Assembly: GCA_000381625.1 (NCBI GenBank)
Contig: KB906767.1
Location: 2,842,772 to 2,906,771 of the forward strand
DNA length: 64,000 bases
Reading direction: 5' to 3'
Source of the DNA: Bryobacterales bacterium KBS 96
GTDB taxonomy: Bacteria > Acidobacteriota > Terriglobia > Bryobacterales > Bryobacteraceae
Part shown: in pieces, positions 17,880-25,830 of the stretch
How positions within the stretch are numbered: position 1 is the stretch's first letter
Layout of the letters: every line of letters starts with the position of its first letter
Position numbers and translations under genes: made by a program
Notes under the pieces: model-generated
Database searches by the model: none
The model's input: the letters and a program-made list of their open reading frames with translations, nothing else
What the model was told of the DNA's origin: nothing

Positions 17880-19139
17880 TTACGGAAGAGTACCCGCAAA
17901 GGTGGGCAGCGCCGGTAGCGCGATCAGCCCCACGGGAGCCGTGGTCTGTTCTGTTTCCTGAACGACAAAATTCTGCGTCGCGAGATTCCGGTATACCTGC
18001 CCCGCGATGCCCGAGGCGACGGGTCCGCTGACACCCCGGCCACCAGTCAACAGGACCACGACGACGACCTTGCTCTTCCCTACCTGACTGAAGGAGCCGA
18101 ACCAGCCAAGATGAACTCCCGGATTCACCGTGTCCGTGCATGTGCCGGTTTTGCCGAAGATAGGCTCGTCTGGATTGAAATTCGCACGCCTCGCCGTCCC
18201 ATACTCCACTGCGCCCATCATTCCCGGACGCACCGATGGAACCAGGTCCGCGATGTCCAGGGATCGTTTGATTCGCGGCTGAAAGTCTTCGAGTTGGGCT
18301 TTAGACTGCGGGTACTGTAGGTAATACATCGTCCCGCCGTTAGCGACCGTGCTCACAATGCTCGCCAGTTCAAGCGGAGTGAGCCGGATTCCCGATCCGA
18401 AGCTCGTCATCATGCCGACTCCTTCGGAGGGGGTTGTGGCTGCTAACGTCCCCGCCTTTTCACCCGGTATTTCGTAGCCGGCTTTCTCTCCAAGTCCGAA
18501 AAGCTTCGCGTAATGCTCGACCCGATCGAAGCCAAGTTCTTCGCCCATTTTCGCGAAGTACGCATTGTTCGAACGGGCAATCGCCTGAGTCAGCGTGACC
18601 GAAGACCGACGCGACAAATGCACGGGCGTGTTGACGTCCACCAACCCTTCGCTTAGGGAAGCGAAGGACACCATGATTTTCACCGTCGAGCAGGGCTGAT
18701 AGGCGCCGGCCAGAGCCAGCTTTTGATTCACAACCGATAGGATGCGCCCCGTTTCCGGATTGACGACAACCACCGAACCGTTGTAAGGCCCCAGCGCATC
18801 CACGGCAGCTTTACGGACCACGGGATCGTCTCCCGCGGTCACATCGCCCACCGTCGAATCGGCGAAAGTCGGCTCGGTCCAGGGGCTATAAATTTTGCGA
18901 TGGCGCCGGCTGCTGTATCGGACGCGAGTATGGATCACACCGTGAGTCGTGGTAGCGGCCACGTGCGTGCGTCTCGCCGTCGTCCTGCGAGCCGCCCGAG
19001 TTCGTTTGACGACTTTCGTCGTTTTAGTTGAAGCCGCAGCATGCCTGCGCTTGTGTTTCCGCGTTGCGCCGAAGGCATTAACAGCCAACAGAGCGGCCAG
19101 GATCAGATTAATCGCGCGAAGGCGGCAAAGGCCTATCAT
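17880..19139 (-). CDS. Penicillin-binding transpeptidase with basic N-terminal region
   Basis: 419 residues. After a signal peptide or anchor (about 1-25) comes a very basic Lys/Arg/Thr/Ala-rich stretch to about residue 83, with many RRT/TTR units. The transpeptidase domain follows. The serine motif STVK is at 151-154, the SxN motif SNN at 190-192, and KTGT from 330. These three motifs are the catalytic set of penicillin-binding proteins. The usual N-terminal dimerisation domain of class B PBPs is absent, so this is a small cell-wall transpeptidase or a relative of the BlaR/class D group. A GAAGGGG site precedes the ATG. Confidence 0.85.
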   Translation of the reverse strand: MIGLCRLRAINLILAALLAVNAFGATRKHKRRHAAASTKTTKVVKRTRAARRTTARRTHVAATTTHGVIHTRVRYSSRRHRKIYSPWTEPTFADSTVGDVTAGDDPVVRKAAVDALGPYNGSVVVVNPETGRILSVVNQKLALAGAYQPCSTVKIMVSFASLSEGLVDVNTPVHLSRRSSVTLTQAIARSNNAYFAKMGEELGFDRVEHYAKLFGLGEKAGYEIPGEKAGTLAATTPSEGVGMMTSFGSGIRLTPLELASIVSTVANGGTMYYLQYPQSKAQLEDFQPRIKRSLDIADLVPSVRPGMMGAVEYGTARRANFNPDEPIFGKTGTCTDTVNPGVHLGWFGSFSQVGKSKVVVVVLLTGGRGVSGPVASGIAGQVYRNLATQNFVVQETEQTTAPVGLIALPALPTFAGTLP

Positions 19140-19276
19140 GCAACCCCTTCAGAAAATTCCACTTCCCATCAAGAGAACTCACCCCCAAAGCCGTGACCCC
19201 AAACTTCGCGGGTGAATTGTACAATCCATGTTAAATAGTTCGCTAAAACGAGTCAATGCAGAAATGTTTGATCCAA

Positions 19277-20035
19277 CTATGCGGCGGTCCACCCTCCATC
19301 GATCGGAATCACCGCTCCATTCATAAATTCGGCAGCAGGCGAGCAAAGATATAGGGCTAAACGCGCAATTTCCTCAGGCCGACCCAACCGTCCGATCGGT
19401 TGCCTCATATTTAGTTCCGCTCGAACCTTTTCTTTCTCAAGTTTATGATATTTTTCGAGATACCCCTCCACAAAAGGAGTATCCACCGTGCCGGGCGCGA
19501 TACAATTCACACGAAATTGCGTAGGATAATCAACAGCTAATTGCCGTGTCATCGCGACCACGGCGCCCTTGGTCGCGCAATAGGCGAATCGCCGTTTTAC
19601 GCCAACCAAGCCGGCTACAGACCCGATATTTACGATTGATCCATGCGAAGACACGAGCAACTGAATGGCCGCTCGCGTTACTAGAAATGTGCCCTCCACA
19701 TTGACGCGAAAAAGCCGCTGAAAATCCAGCAGGGCAGTCTCTTCGACGCCGCCAACGAGTCCAATGCCAGCGTTATTGATGAGAATGTCTAATTTTTCAA
19801 TCTGCTCAAAGAGTTTCGTGACGTGAGATTCGTCGGTAATATCACATTGATAGGCGCTTGAGCCGGGCAAACCGGACTGTAGGGATTCCGCCCCTTTTTT
19901 GTCGATATCGACAATCAAGACCTTCGCACCGGCCTCGGCAAGGGTCCGGACAGTTGCTTCGCCGATGCCACTCGCCCCACCAGTCACCAGCGCTACCTTC
20001 CCATCAAGCCGAAAATAATCGAGCATGCAGGACAT
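19277..20035 (-). CDS. SDR family NAD(P)-dependent oxidoreductase
   Basis: 252 residues (the ATG at 20026 is an alternative start). Classical short-chain dehydrogenase features: TGGASGIG cofactor motif near residue 18, LINNAGIG, serine in IVNIGSVAG, catalytic Tyr and Lys in YCATKGA, PGTVDTPF, and the C-terminal PIDGGWTAA. Such enzymes reduce or oxidise sugars, steroids or small alcohols; the sequence does not say which. It stands alone between the transpeptidase and an intergenic region. Confidence 0.9.
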   Translation of the reverse strand: MSCMLDYFRLDGKVALVTGGASGIGEATVRTLAEAGAKVLIVDIDKKGAESLQSGLPGSSAYQCDITDESHVTKLFEQIEKLDILINNAGIGLVGGVEETALLDFQRLFRVNVEGTFLVTRAAIQLLVSSHGSIVNIGSVAGLVGVKRRFAYCATKGAVVAMTRQLAVDYPTQFRVNCIAPGTVDTPFVEGYLEKYHKLEKEKVRAELNMRQPIGRLGRPEEIARLALYLCSPAAEFMNGAVIPIDGGWTAA

Positions 20036-20438
20036 TGTATGAGACGTGATTTAGGAACTCAGGATTTCGGCTCATCAGACCGGTCATCGGGACTTAAACG
20101 TCAGGCGGCAGACGAGACAAGCCAGCGCCGACGGCAGGATTCGCGATCGAAGTTCCAGGATGCGCGTTGCTGGCATATTCGAGCGTCCATTCGCGCCCGA
20201 CGAACGACTCGACTTCGGCTTTCGAGCGAACCAACGAAACCGGGAAAATCGTAACGTTCGTAGCCTGTCACCGAAACTGAAATTTTCAGTTAATTGGAAC
20301 TTTTTGGGGCCTTAGCCGTATCTTTTTTGTCACTTGGGATTGTGTCACTATAAAGCTATCTATTAATTGCAGTTTCGGGTTTTGACCTCGGGCGATTCCC
20401 GTCCGCAGTCCCCTTTCTATTAACCGTCAGCTGTTCGA
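20036..20438. other. Intergenic region with a possible gene remnant and the efflux promoter
   Basis: The left half is G+C rich. On the minus strand it has about 58 stop-free codons (20267 to the TAA at 20094) ending in protein-like text (GREWTLEYASNAHPG then GLSRLPPDV). It has no start codon, so it may be the tail of a lost gene. The right half (20280-20380) is A+T rich and contains the promoter described separately. Confidence 0.35.
20327..20354 (+). promoter_or_regulatory. Sigma70-like promoter of the RND efflux operon
   Basis: TTGTCA (20327-20332) and TATAAA (20349-20354) are separated by 16 bases, each matching the consensus at five of six positions. A TGTCACT heptamer occurs twice, 15 bases apart (20328-20334 and 20343-20349), overlapping both hexamers, so it could be a repressor site. 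Start codon 85 bases downstream. Confidence 0.65.
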
Positions 20439-21701
20439 ATGCCCTCACGTTTATCTTCGATGCATCTCTATCGTTTTCATTTAGTTGCAGCCGCAGCACT
20501 TCTGGGAAGCGCGTTGTTCGGCTTGGTTGGCTGCTCCTCTGGGGGTTCGAAAGGGCCCGCCTTCGCCATGGGGCCAGTGGCCGTTCGGGCGGTCTCGGCA
20601 AGTTCCTCCAACGTGCCGCTGGATCTGTCGGCTATCGGCAATGTCCAGGCCTTATCGACCGTGGATGTCAAGGCCCGCGTTGCCGGCCAGATAAAATCAG
20701 TTCATTTTCAAGAAGGCCAGGATGTCCGGGCTGGCGATGTTCTATTTGAGCTCGACCAGACGCCATTCCTCGACGCCATTCACGAGGCCGAAGCTAATCT
20801 GGCGCGCGATATCGCCCTTACAGCGCAGGCTAAGGCGAATGTGGTCAAGGACCAGGCTATGCTCAAAAGCGCTCAGGCGCAGGCCGATCGTGCACAGGCA
20901 TTGGAGAGGGAGGGCATCTTCTCGAAGGAGCAGACCGAAACCATCGTGGCGACGTCGGAGTCAAATCAAGCCACGCTGGCAGCCGACCAGGCTGCGGTCA
21001 CGTCCTCCGACGCTGCCGTTCGAGCCGATCGGGCCCGGCTGGAAGACGCCAAACTCCAACTCAGCTACACCACCATCCGGGCGCCCATTTCGGGCCGCAC
21101 CGGCGCAATTCAGATCAGACCCGGCAACCTGGTGAAAGACAACGACGCCACGCTTGTCACATTACTGCAGACACAACCGATTTACGTATCGTTCTCCGTT
21201 CCTCAGCAGCAACTCCCCGAAATTCGGCGCTATAACGCCGAACGCCCGCTGGAGGTGATCGCGTTGCCCGGCGGCGAAGCGCAGGAGACAGGCAAGCTGA
21301 ACTTCATCGACAATGCCGTGGATCTAAATACCGGAACGATCAAACTGAAGGCCGTTTTCGCGAATCCGAAACACCGGCTCTGGCCGGGCCAGTTCGTTAA
21401 TGTGAAAGCCCAACTTTCGATCGAGCCGGACCGGGTCGTCGTGCCGACACAAACCATTGAAACAGGTCCGAATGGCAAGTACGTATGGGTGATGGCCTCA
21501 GATTCAAGTGTTTCCATGCGACCAGTAAATGTACTTCGCGATTGGGGCGACAAATCCGTGATCGGTTCCGGGTTACAAGCCGGCGAGATGGTCATCACGG
21601 AGGGGCAAATGAGGCTCGCTCCCGGAGCGAAGGTCCACGTTCTGAAGCCGCAAAGTCAAGCGGAGGCCACCGCATCTAACAACCAAGCATCCGGCGGTTA
21701 G
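20439..21701 (+). CDS. RND efflux periplasmic adaptor (MexA/MdtA family)
   Basis: 420 residues. The N-terminus is a lipoprotein signal with a lipobox LVGC (Cys32), so the mature protein is anchored to the inner membrane. The N-terminal lipoyl half-motif DVKARVAGQIKSVHFQEGQ and the returning LSYTTIRAPISGRTGAIQIR flank a long helical hairpin (about 110-190) rich in Ala and Gln. Beta-barrel and membrane-proximal domains follow, ending with Ser/Gln-rich residues. It bridges the inner-membrane pump encoded 15 bases downstream to an outer-membrane channel, for which no gene is visible here. Confidence 0.92.
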   Translation: MPSRLSSMHLYRFHLVAAAALLGSALFGLVGCSSGGSKGPAFAMGPVAVRAVSASSSNVPLDLSAIGNVQALSTVDVKARVAGQIKSVHFQEGQDVRAGDVLFELDQTPFLDAIHEAEANLARDIALTAQAKANVVKDQAMLKSAQAQADRAQALEREGIFSKEQTETIVATSESNQATLAADQAAVTSSDAAVRADRARLEDAKLQLSYTTIRAPISGRTGAIQIRPGNLVKDNDATLVTLLQTQPIYVSFSVPQQQLPEIRRYNAERPLEVIALPGGEAQETGKLNFIDNAVDLNTGTIKLKAVFANPKHRLWPGQFVNVKAQLSIEPDRVVVPTQTIETGPNGKYVWVMASDSSVSMRPVNVLRDWGDKSVIGSGLQAGEMVITEGQMRLAPGAKVHVLKPQSQAEATASNNQASGG

Positions 21702-21716
21702 TCAAGCGAGCGCGCT

Positions 21717-24700
21717 ATGAATTTTACCGATTTTTTTATTCGCCGCGCGGTTACGACCACGCTCATCATGGCCGGCATTCTGCTCTTCGGGATCTTGAGC
21801 TACACAAGCCTGCCGGTGAGCGAATTGCCGGAGGTGGAATACCCCACTATCCAGGTATCTGCCGCGCTGCCCGGCGCGAATCCGGACACGATGGCATCTT
21901 CGGTCGCGACGCCTCTCGAAAAGCAGTTTTCGACAATTGCCGGCGTCGAATTGATGACATCCTCAAGCTCGCTCGGATCGACCAGCATTACACTGCAGTT
22001 CGACCTGAATCGCAACATCGACGCGGCGGCCCAGGATGTGGAAGCCGCCATTGCGCGCGCCGAGGGCAGCCTGCCTCCCAATATGCCGTCACCGCCTTCG
22101 TTTCAGAAGGTGAATCCGGCGGAACAGCCCATCCTTTACATGGCCGTGAAGTCGGACCGTATGACTCTCTCGAAGCTGGACGAGTACGCCGAGCAGATTA
22201 TTGCGCGGCGTATTTCCATGGTTTCCGGCGTGGCCAGCGTGAACGTCTACGGGTCAAAAAAGTATGCAGTTAGAATTCAAATCGACCCGGACAAAATCGC
22301 CTCCCGCAAGATGGGTCTTGAAGAAGTACGCAATGCGGTCACCCAAAGCAATCTGAACATCCCCACCGGATCGTTATACGGCCTTACGAAAGCGTATACG
22401 GTTTGGTCGAGCAGCCAGCTTAATGCCGCTTCCGAATTCGCTCCGCTGATCGTCTCGTATCAGAATGGCAGTCCCGTGCGGCTGGAAGATTTGGGAAACG
22501 TGGTCGACAGCGTGACCGAGAATAAGTCCAAGTTCTTCTACAACACCGATTTGGCGATGGTGCTGGCGATTCAGAAGCAACCTGGCGCTAACACCGTCGC
22601 GACCGTGGACCGCATCCAGCAGATCATGCCGGCATTCCAGCATCAACTGCCGTCCGGCGTCGACCTGAAAGTGATACACGACGCATCGACAAACATTCGC
22701 GAATCCATCTCGGATGTGAAGTTAACGCTAGTCGTGACCATCTGCCTGGTCGTGTTCGTCATTTTCATTTTCCTGCGCAATATTTCGGCGACCATCATAC
22801 CGGCTCTAGCGGTGCCTCTTTCCCTGCTTGGCACGTTTGCCGCGATGAAACTGCTGGGTTTCACAATCGATACGCTGTCCATGCTCGCGATGACACTCTC
22901 GGTCGGATTCGTGGTCGACGACGCCATTGTGATGCTGGAAAACATCGTGCGCCACATGGAAATGGGCAAAACACGCTGGCAAGCGTCCATTGAAGGCGCC
23001 CGCGAGGTCGGCTTCACCATCATTTCGATGACGCTCTCGCTAGTCGCCGTCTTTATTCCCGTGCTCTTCATGCCCGGCATCATCGGACGGCTGCTGCACG
23101 AATTCGCAATCACGATCAGCGTGGCAGTTCTCATTTCCGGCGTGATTTCGTTGACACTGACGCCGATGCTCTGCAGCCGTTTCCTGCGGAATGAACACGA
23201 GCAGCACCATGGCGCGTTCTACCGCTTCTTCGAAACCAGCTTCGACCGTCTGAATCACGGGTATCAGCGCACTCTGATCTGGACGTTGCGGCACCGCCTG
23301 AGCATGCTGCTGACCACCTGTGTGCTGACTGTCGTTACACTCTACCTGTTCGTCGTGATGCCGAAGGGCTTCCTCCCCACAGTGGACGTTGGATTCATCT
23401 TCGGCGGCACGGAAGCTTCCGAAGATACTTCCTACGCCGAGATGCTGAAGCTACAGGCGCAGGCCGCGGCAGTCGTCCGCTCGAACCCATGGGTGGAACG
23501 CTACGTCACCGGAACCGGCGGCTTTACCGGGCAAAATCAGGGCTTCTTTTTTATTGCGCTGAAAGACGATCCACATCGTCCGAAGGCGGATGCGATCATC
23601 GCCCAACTGCAGCAGGGCTTCGCAAAGATTCCGGGCATCATGGCGTTTCTGCGCGTTCCTCCGCTGATCAACATCGGCCAGGGCGAAGGGCGCGCGCAGT
23701 ATTCGGTCGCGCTCGAAGACGCGGAGACCGCGAATCTCTACAAATGGGCGCCAAAGCTCCAGGCGAAGCTGAATTCTCTGCCGCAGTTGATGAACGTCGA
23801 CAGCGATCTGCGCCTGAATAGCCCGCGGCTGAACGTTGAGATCGATCGGAACCGCGCTCTCGCGCTGGGAGTGACGCCGGATGCCATCGCGAACACACTC
23901 TACGATGCCTACGGCGACCGGCGCATCTCCACCATCCAGACATCGCTCGACGAGTACGATGTCATTCTGGAAGTGGAACCGCAGTATCAGCAGGACCCCG
24001 CTGCTTTGCAGAAGCTGTATATCCGCTCCAGCACAGGGAACCTGGTGCCACTGTCCGCAGTAACGCGCACCGTCTCGACCGTGGCGCCATTAAGCGTAAA
24101 TCACATCGGCCAATTGCCGGCCGTGAATTTTTCGTTTAACCTGCGGCCCGGAATTGCTCTTAGCCAAGCGACGCGGACCATTGAAGAGGCCGCGCATGAA
24201 GTCGGCTTGCCGGACACCATGACCTTCGCGTTCCAAGGCACCGCCCAGGCGTTTCAGAACTCCGTGAGCGGGCTGGCAGTACTGCTTGTAATCGCGGTGC
24301 TTGTCATCTATCTCGTGCTCGGCATGCTGTACGAAAGCTTCATCCACCCGATCACGATTCTTAGCGGTCTGCCTCCCGCCGGCCTGGGGGCTTTGATCAC
24401 GTTATGGCTGTTCGGCTACGAACTGAGCTTGTACGCGTTTGTCGGCATCATCCTGTTGATCGGCATCGTGAAGAAAAACGCCATCATGATGATCGATTTT
24501 GCCATCGCCGCACAACGCACCGAGGGCAAAAACGCGGAAGACGCCATCTTCGAAGGATGCGCCAAACGCTTCCGCCCGATCATGATGACCACCATGGCTG
24601 CGCTGTTCGGAACACTACCGATTGCAATCGGCGGTGGGGCCGGGGCGGAAGCCAGGCGTCCGCTCGGCCTCTGCGTCGTCGGCGGTCTGGTCGTCTCACA

Positions 24701-24827
24701 GGTTCTGACGCTCTACATCACCCCAGTGATCTACCTCTACCTGGAGCACTTCCAGGAGCGGTTCAGCCGCAAGCGGACGCCCAAGCAAAAGACGCCGGCC
24801 CTGTCGGAACCCGAAGTGGTGGCGTAA
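21717..24827 (+). CDS. RND family multidrug efflux transporter (AcrB/MdtB-like)
   Basis: 1036 residues, the normal length for hydrophobe/amphiphile efflux RND pumps. It begins NFTDFFIRRAVTTTLIMAGI. The proton-relay aspartate pair is in SVGFVVDDAIVMLENIVRH (TM4), and the TM10 lysine is in GIVKKNAIMMIDFA. Two large periplasmic loops lie between TM1-2 and TM7-8. The segment PVSELPEVEYPTIQVSAALP and overall features are closest to the MdtB/MdtC subgroup. It works with the adaptor encoded just upstream; no regulator or TolC-like channel gene is adjacent. Confidence 0.94.
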   Translation: MNFTDFFIRRAVTTTLIMAGILLFGILSYTSLPVSELPEVEYPTIQVSAALPGANPDTMASSVATPLEKQFSTIAGVELMTSSSSLGSTSITLQFDLNRNIDAAAQDVEAAIARAEGSLPPNMPSPPSFQKVNPAEQPILYMAVKSDRMTLSKLDEYAEQIIARRISMVSGVASVNVYGSKKYAVRIQIDPDKIASRKMGLEEVRNAVTQSNLNIPTGSLYGLTKAYTVWSSSQLNAASEFAPLIVSYQNGSPVRLEDLGNVVDSVTENKSKFFYNTDLAMVLAIQKQPGANTVATVDRIQQIMPAFQHQLPSGVDLKVIHDASTNIRESISDVKLTLVVTICLVVFVIFIFLRNISATIIPALAVPLSLLGTFAAMKLLGFTIDTLSMLAMTLSVGFVVDDAIVMLENIVRHMEMGKTRWQASIEGAREVGFTIISMTLSLVAVFIPVLFMPGIIGRLLHEFAITISVAVLISGVISLTLTPMLCSRFLRNEHEQHHGAFYRFFETSFDRLNHGYQRTLIWTLRHRLSMLLTTCVLTVVTLYLFVVMPKGFLPTVDVGFIFGGTEASEDTSYAEMLKLQAQAAAVVRSNPWVERYVTGTGGFTGQNQGFFFIALKDDPHRPKADAIIAQLQQGFAKIPGIMAFLRVPPLINIGQGEGRAQYSVALEDAETANLYKWAPKLQAKLNSLPQLMNVDSDLRLNSPRLNVEIDRNRALALGVTPDAIANTLYDAYGDRRISTIQTSLDEYDVILEVEPQYQQDPAALQKLYIRSSTGNLVPLSAVTRTVSTVAPLSVNHIGQLPAVNFSFNLRPGIALSQATRTIEEAAHEVGLPDTMTFAFQGTAQAFQNSVSGLAVLLVIAVLVIYLVLGMLYESFIHPITILSGLPPAGLGALITLWLFGYELSLYAFVGIILLIGIVKKNAIMMIDFAIAAQRTEGKNAEDAIFEGCAKRFRPIMMTTMAALFGTLPIAIGGGAGAEARRPLGLCVVGGLVVSQVLTLYITPVIYLYLEHFQERFSRKRTPKQKTPALSEPEVVA

Positions 24828-24849
24828 GGGCCGAGGCCAGGCGAATCAG

Positions 24850-24907
24850 AATCAGAACCGCCGCACCGAAGTGCGCGCGTTGTGCGGTTGTCCGGATCCC
24901 GCTTGCT
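24850..24907. repeat. Dispersed intergenic repeat, AATCAGA-CCGCCGCAC family (copy 1)
   Basis: Shares AATCAGA(A/G)CCGCCGCAC, GTTGTGCGG and CCCGCTTGCT blocks, in the same order and spacing, with 53234-53293. CCGCAC and GTGCGG within it can pair as a stem. It lies in the gap after the efflux pump gene. Confidence 0.7.
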
Positions 24908-24993
24908 CGCGCAATGCGGCCTATATCGAGGCAGTCCAGAATTTGCCTTGCCTACGCTCCCAAGCGGAATAATAAAAGTGTGGGGGTTGAAAA

Positions 24994-25554
24994 ATGGCGA
25001 CGGCCGATCGAGTCCGTATTTATCAGGATGAAGGGCAACTCACCATCGAGATCGGTCCCGATCGCGATAGGGGCCGGCTATTCCAGGAAGTGCTGGTCGA
25101 ATTCATCTGGGCGGCTTTGGCGATCGAAATCTGGCGTACCCTGCTCCCGGCGTTGAAAGGCGGCCATTGGCTGCTGGCAGGTCCCTACGTTGTTGCTTTT
25201 CCTGTGTTGGCGGCCATCGGCTTGCTTCGGCTGATGTGGAGCACGTTCGGCCGGGAGGAGATCATTTTAAGAGGCGGATTGCTGAGTGTGTCACGCCGGG
25301 TTGGCCTGATCGCGGCTTCGCGGGTATATCCGGTTGAACAACTCCGCGATTTGCACGCCGTGTTGCTTGATGGGCGCCTCATCATGCGCATGTGGCGTAG
25401 CTACCGGGTGGTTGATGGACACATTGGATTCGTTTACCGCGGACGGATGCGCTATATTGCCGATCGCATAGACAAATACGAAGCCAAAATGCTGGTGAAG
25501 CACTTCCGCGATTGGCTCCCAAAGGAGAACTGGACGCCGGTTCTGGGGCTGTAG
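24994..25554 (+). CDS. Hypothetical membrane protein, PH-like
   Basis: 186 residues, ATG with a G-rich site upstream. Two hydrophobic segments (about 28-50 and 55-80) are followed by a soluble, beta-rich C-terminal half: a short REEIILRGGLLSVSRR segment, then a charged region ending ALVKHFRDWLP-like. That layout (hairpin membrane anchor, then a strand beginning with a G-x-L pattern) resembles bacterial PH-like membrane proteins, but this is only a shape resemblance. It is monocistronic and precedes the ilv leader region. Function unknown. Confidence 0.6.
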   Translation: MATADRVRIYQDEGQLTIEIGPDRDRGRLFQEVLVEFIWAALAIEIWRTLLPALKGGHWLLAGPYVVAFPVLAAIGLLRLMWSTFGREEIILRGGLLSVSRRVGLIAASRVYPVEQLRDLHAVLLDGRLIMRMWRSYRVVDGHIGFVYRGRMRYIADRIDKYEAKMLVKHFRDWLPKENWTPVLGL

Positions 25555-25598
25555 GGCTGGCGAGAACTTTCATGCATATTTTTTATGCTTGCATTCTC

Positions 25599-25627
25599 TT
25601 GCATAAAAATCGCTTCTAGTCTATCCT
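25599..25627 (+). promoter_or_regulatory. Putative promoter of the ilvBNC operon
   Basis: TTGCAT (25599-25604) and TATCCT (25622-25627), 17 bases apart, form a moderate sigma70-like promoter. The DNA just upstream is A+T rich and repeats TGCAT several times (25572-25604), with two TTGCAT copies ten bases apart, which could bind a regulator. A transcript starting near 25634 would carry the leader peptide and attenuator. Confidence 0.45.
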
Positions 25628-25666
25628 GTCTCTAGGGTGACAGCTTCCCATGTTCCCTACCGGGCC

Positions 25667-25750
25667 ATGGAAGCTATTCCTCTTCGTGATATGAACCTTT
25701 CCAGGATCGTCGTAGCGCTTTTCGTGGTGGTCGTAGTCGGGACTGCCTAG
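25667..25750 (+). CDS. ilv leader peptide (attenuation control)
   Basis: 27 codons, or 19 from an internal ATG at 25691. The peptide ends RIVVALFVVVVVGTA: one Ile, Leu, two then five consecutive Val codons, and only then a stop. Clustered codons for the end products of the pathway, directly upstream of acetolactate synthase and 22 bases before a terminator hairpin, are the signature of a transcription-attenuation leader such as ivbL or ilvL. No strong ribosome binding site is seen before either ATG, which lowers confidence. Valine would be the main signal, with Ile and Leu secondary. Confidence 0.72.
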   Translation: MEAIPLRDMNLSRIVVALFVVVVVGTA

Positions 25751-25772
25751 GGCGCCTCACGAATCAGAATCG

Positions 25773-25813
25773 GGGCCACCGGGCGGGTAACCAAGCCAGC
25801 GGGTGGCCCTTTT
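25773..25813 (+). terminator. Rho-independent attenuator before ilvB
   Basis: GGGCCACC (25773-25780) pairs perfectly with GGTGGCCC (25802-25809), followed by TTTT (25810-25813). It lies between the leader peptide stop and the ilvB start at 25831, so it must be read through for ilvBNC expression. The valine-codon run GGTGGTC (25727-25733) is itself complementary to GGCCACC in the 5' arm; a classical antiterminator partner was not identified with confidence. Confidence 0.75.
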
Positions 25814-25830
25814 CATTTTCGGAGACCGGC

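Noticed and set aside
25754-25770. Antiterminator arm for the ilv leader
   Set aside because: The bases between the leader stop and the hairpin give no stable alternative pairing with the hairpin arms.
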